Source: Clostridia bacterium (GTDB taxonomy: Bacteria > Bacillota > Clostridia > Christensenellales > CAG-138). From it: a stretch of DNA of 5,449 nt. The position numbers and the translations under genes are program-made. The notes under the pieces are model-generated. The model was not told where the DNA came from. It made no database searches and saw only the letters and a list, made by a program, of their open reading frames with translations. This document shows positions 5,420 through 5,449 of this stretch, piece by piece; position 1 is the first letter of the stretch, and every line of letters starts with the position of its first letter. The stretch covers positions 1 to 5,449 of the forward strand of contig JAEDIC010000039.1 in NCBI GenBank assembly GCA_016292635.1, written 5' to 3'.

Positions 5420-5449
5420 GAGGCTTCAATCGGATTTGGCGACATGTGC

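Larger units (their letters stand above)
5149..5449 (+). pseudogene. Start-less reading frame running off the right edge, possible gene remnant
   Basis: After an in-frame TGA (5146-5148) the frame stays open to the edge without any ATG or ribosome binding site. Residues encoded at about 5209-5350 look protein-like (NGEIYYFTGEEVQDVLKRPD, then KEFIETCINKY), but I recognise no family. From 5344 on, the frame passes through hairpin repeats and is unlikely to be real protein. An ATG at 5145 opens a 23-codon frame in another phase that ends at 5214-5216, close to where the protein-like part begins. A frameshifted fragment is therefore possible. This is the only gene-like content between the MerR stop and the right edge. 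Confidence 0.3.

Noticed and set aside
5173..5445. 90-codon minus-strand frame at the right end
   Set aside because: Its first third is a translation of the GC-rich hairpins, it has no ribosome binding site or recognisable domain, and it crosses a minus-strand terminator.

Overview
The window looks like a piece of an anaerobic, low-to-medium GC Firmicutes (Clostridia-like) chromosome. This rests on clear Shine-Dalgarno sites, the gene families present, U-tailed hairpin terminators, and a selD whose catalytic residue is encoded by an in-frame TGA. That TGA implies a selenocysteine-decoding organism. The taxon is inference; nothing in the window identifies a species.

Layout: (1) 1-600, minus strand: the 5' 200 codons of a membrane-anchored protein with a C-terminal Cys4 zinc ribbon, cut by the left edge. 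(2) 601-891: no intact gene. It holds a minus-strand terminator hairpin and, just upstream of it, a 36-codon open tail that looks like the decayed 3' end of a lost gene. (3) 892-2194, minus strand: a LysR-type regulator followed by a PPC/DUF296 protein. The two genes overlap by 17 bp and are probably translationally coupled. (4) 2195-2423: a 229-bp divergent regulatory region. (5) 2424-4294, plus strand: selD (selenophosphate synthetase, Sec at codon 15), then dapB 29 bp later, closed by a strong intrinsic terminator at 4305-4334. (6) 4345-5104, plus strand: a MerR-family regulator with a TipAS-type ligand domain. Its own promoter has the 19-bp spacer and dyad typical of MerR-activated promoters. 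(7) 5105-5449: no intact gene. There is a start-less reading frame running to the right edge, a perfect 14-bp stem hairpin, and GC-rich tandem hairpins, one of which is a minus-strand terminator.

The most informative points are the TGA-containing selD with a SECIS-like hairpin immediately after the TGA, and the MerR/TipAS gene. The MerR/TipAS gene appears to produce a leaderless message. It also carries a strong internal ribosome binding site exactly at the DNA-binding/ligand-domain junction, as expected if it makes a TipAS-like short isoform as well as the full regulator. SelD makes the selenium donor for Sec-tRNA; the Sec machinery itself (selA, selB, selC) is not in this window. The LysR gene, divergent from selD, could regulate selD, its own operon, or both, but no target is proven by the sequence.
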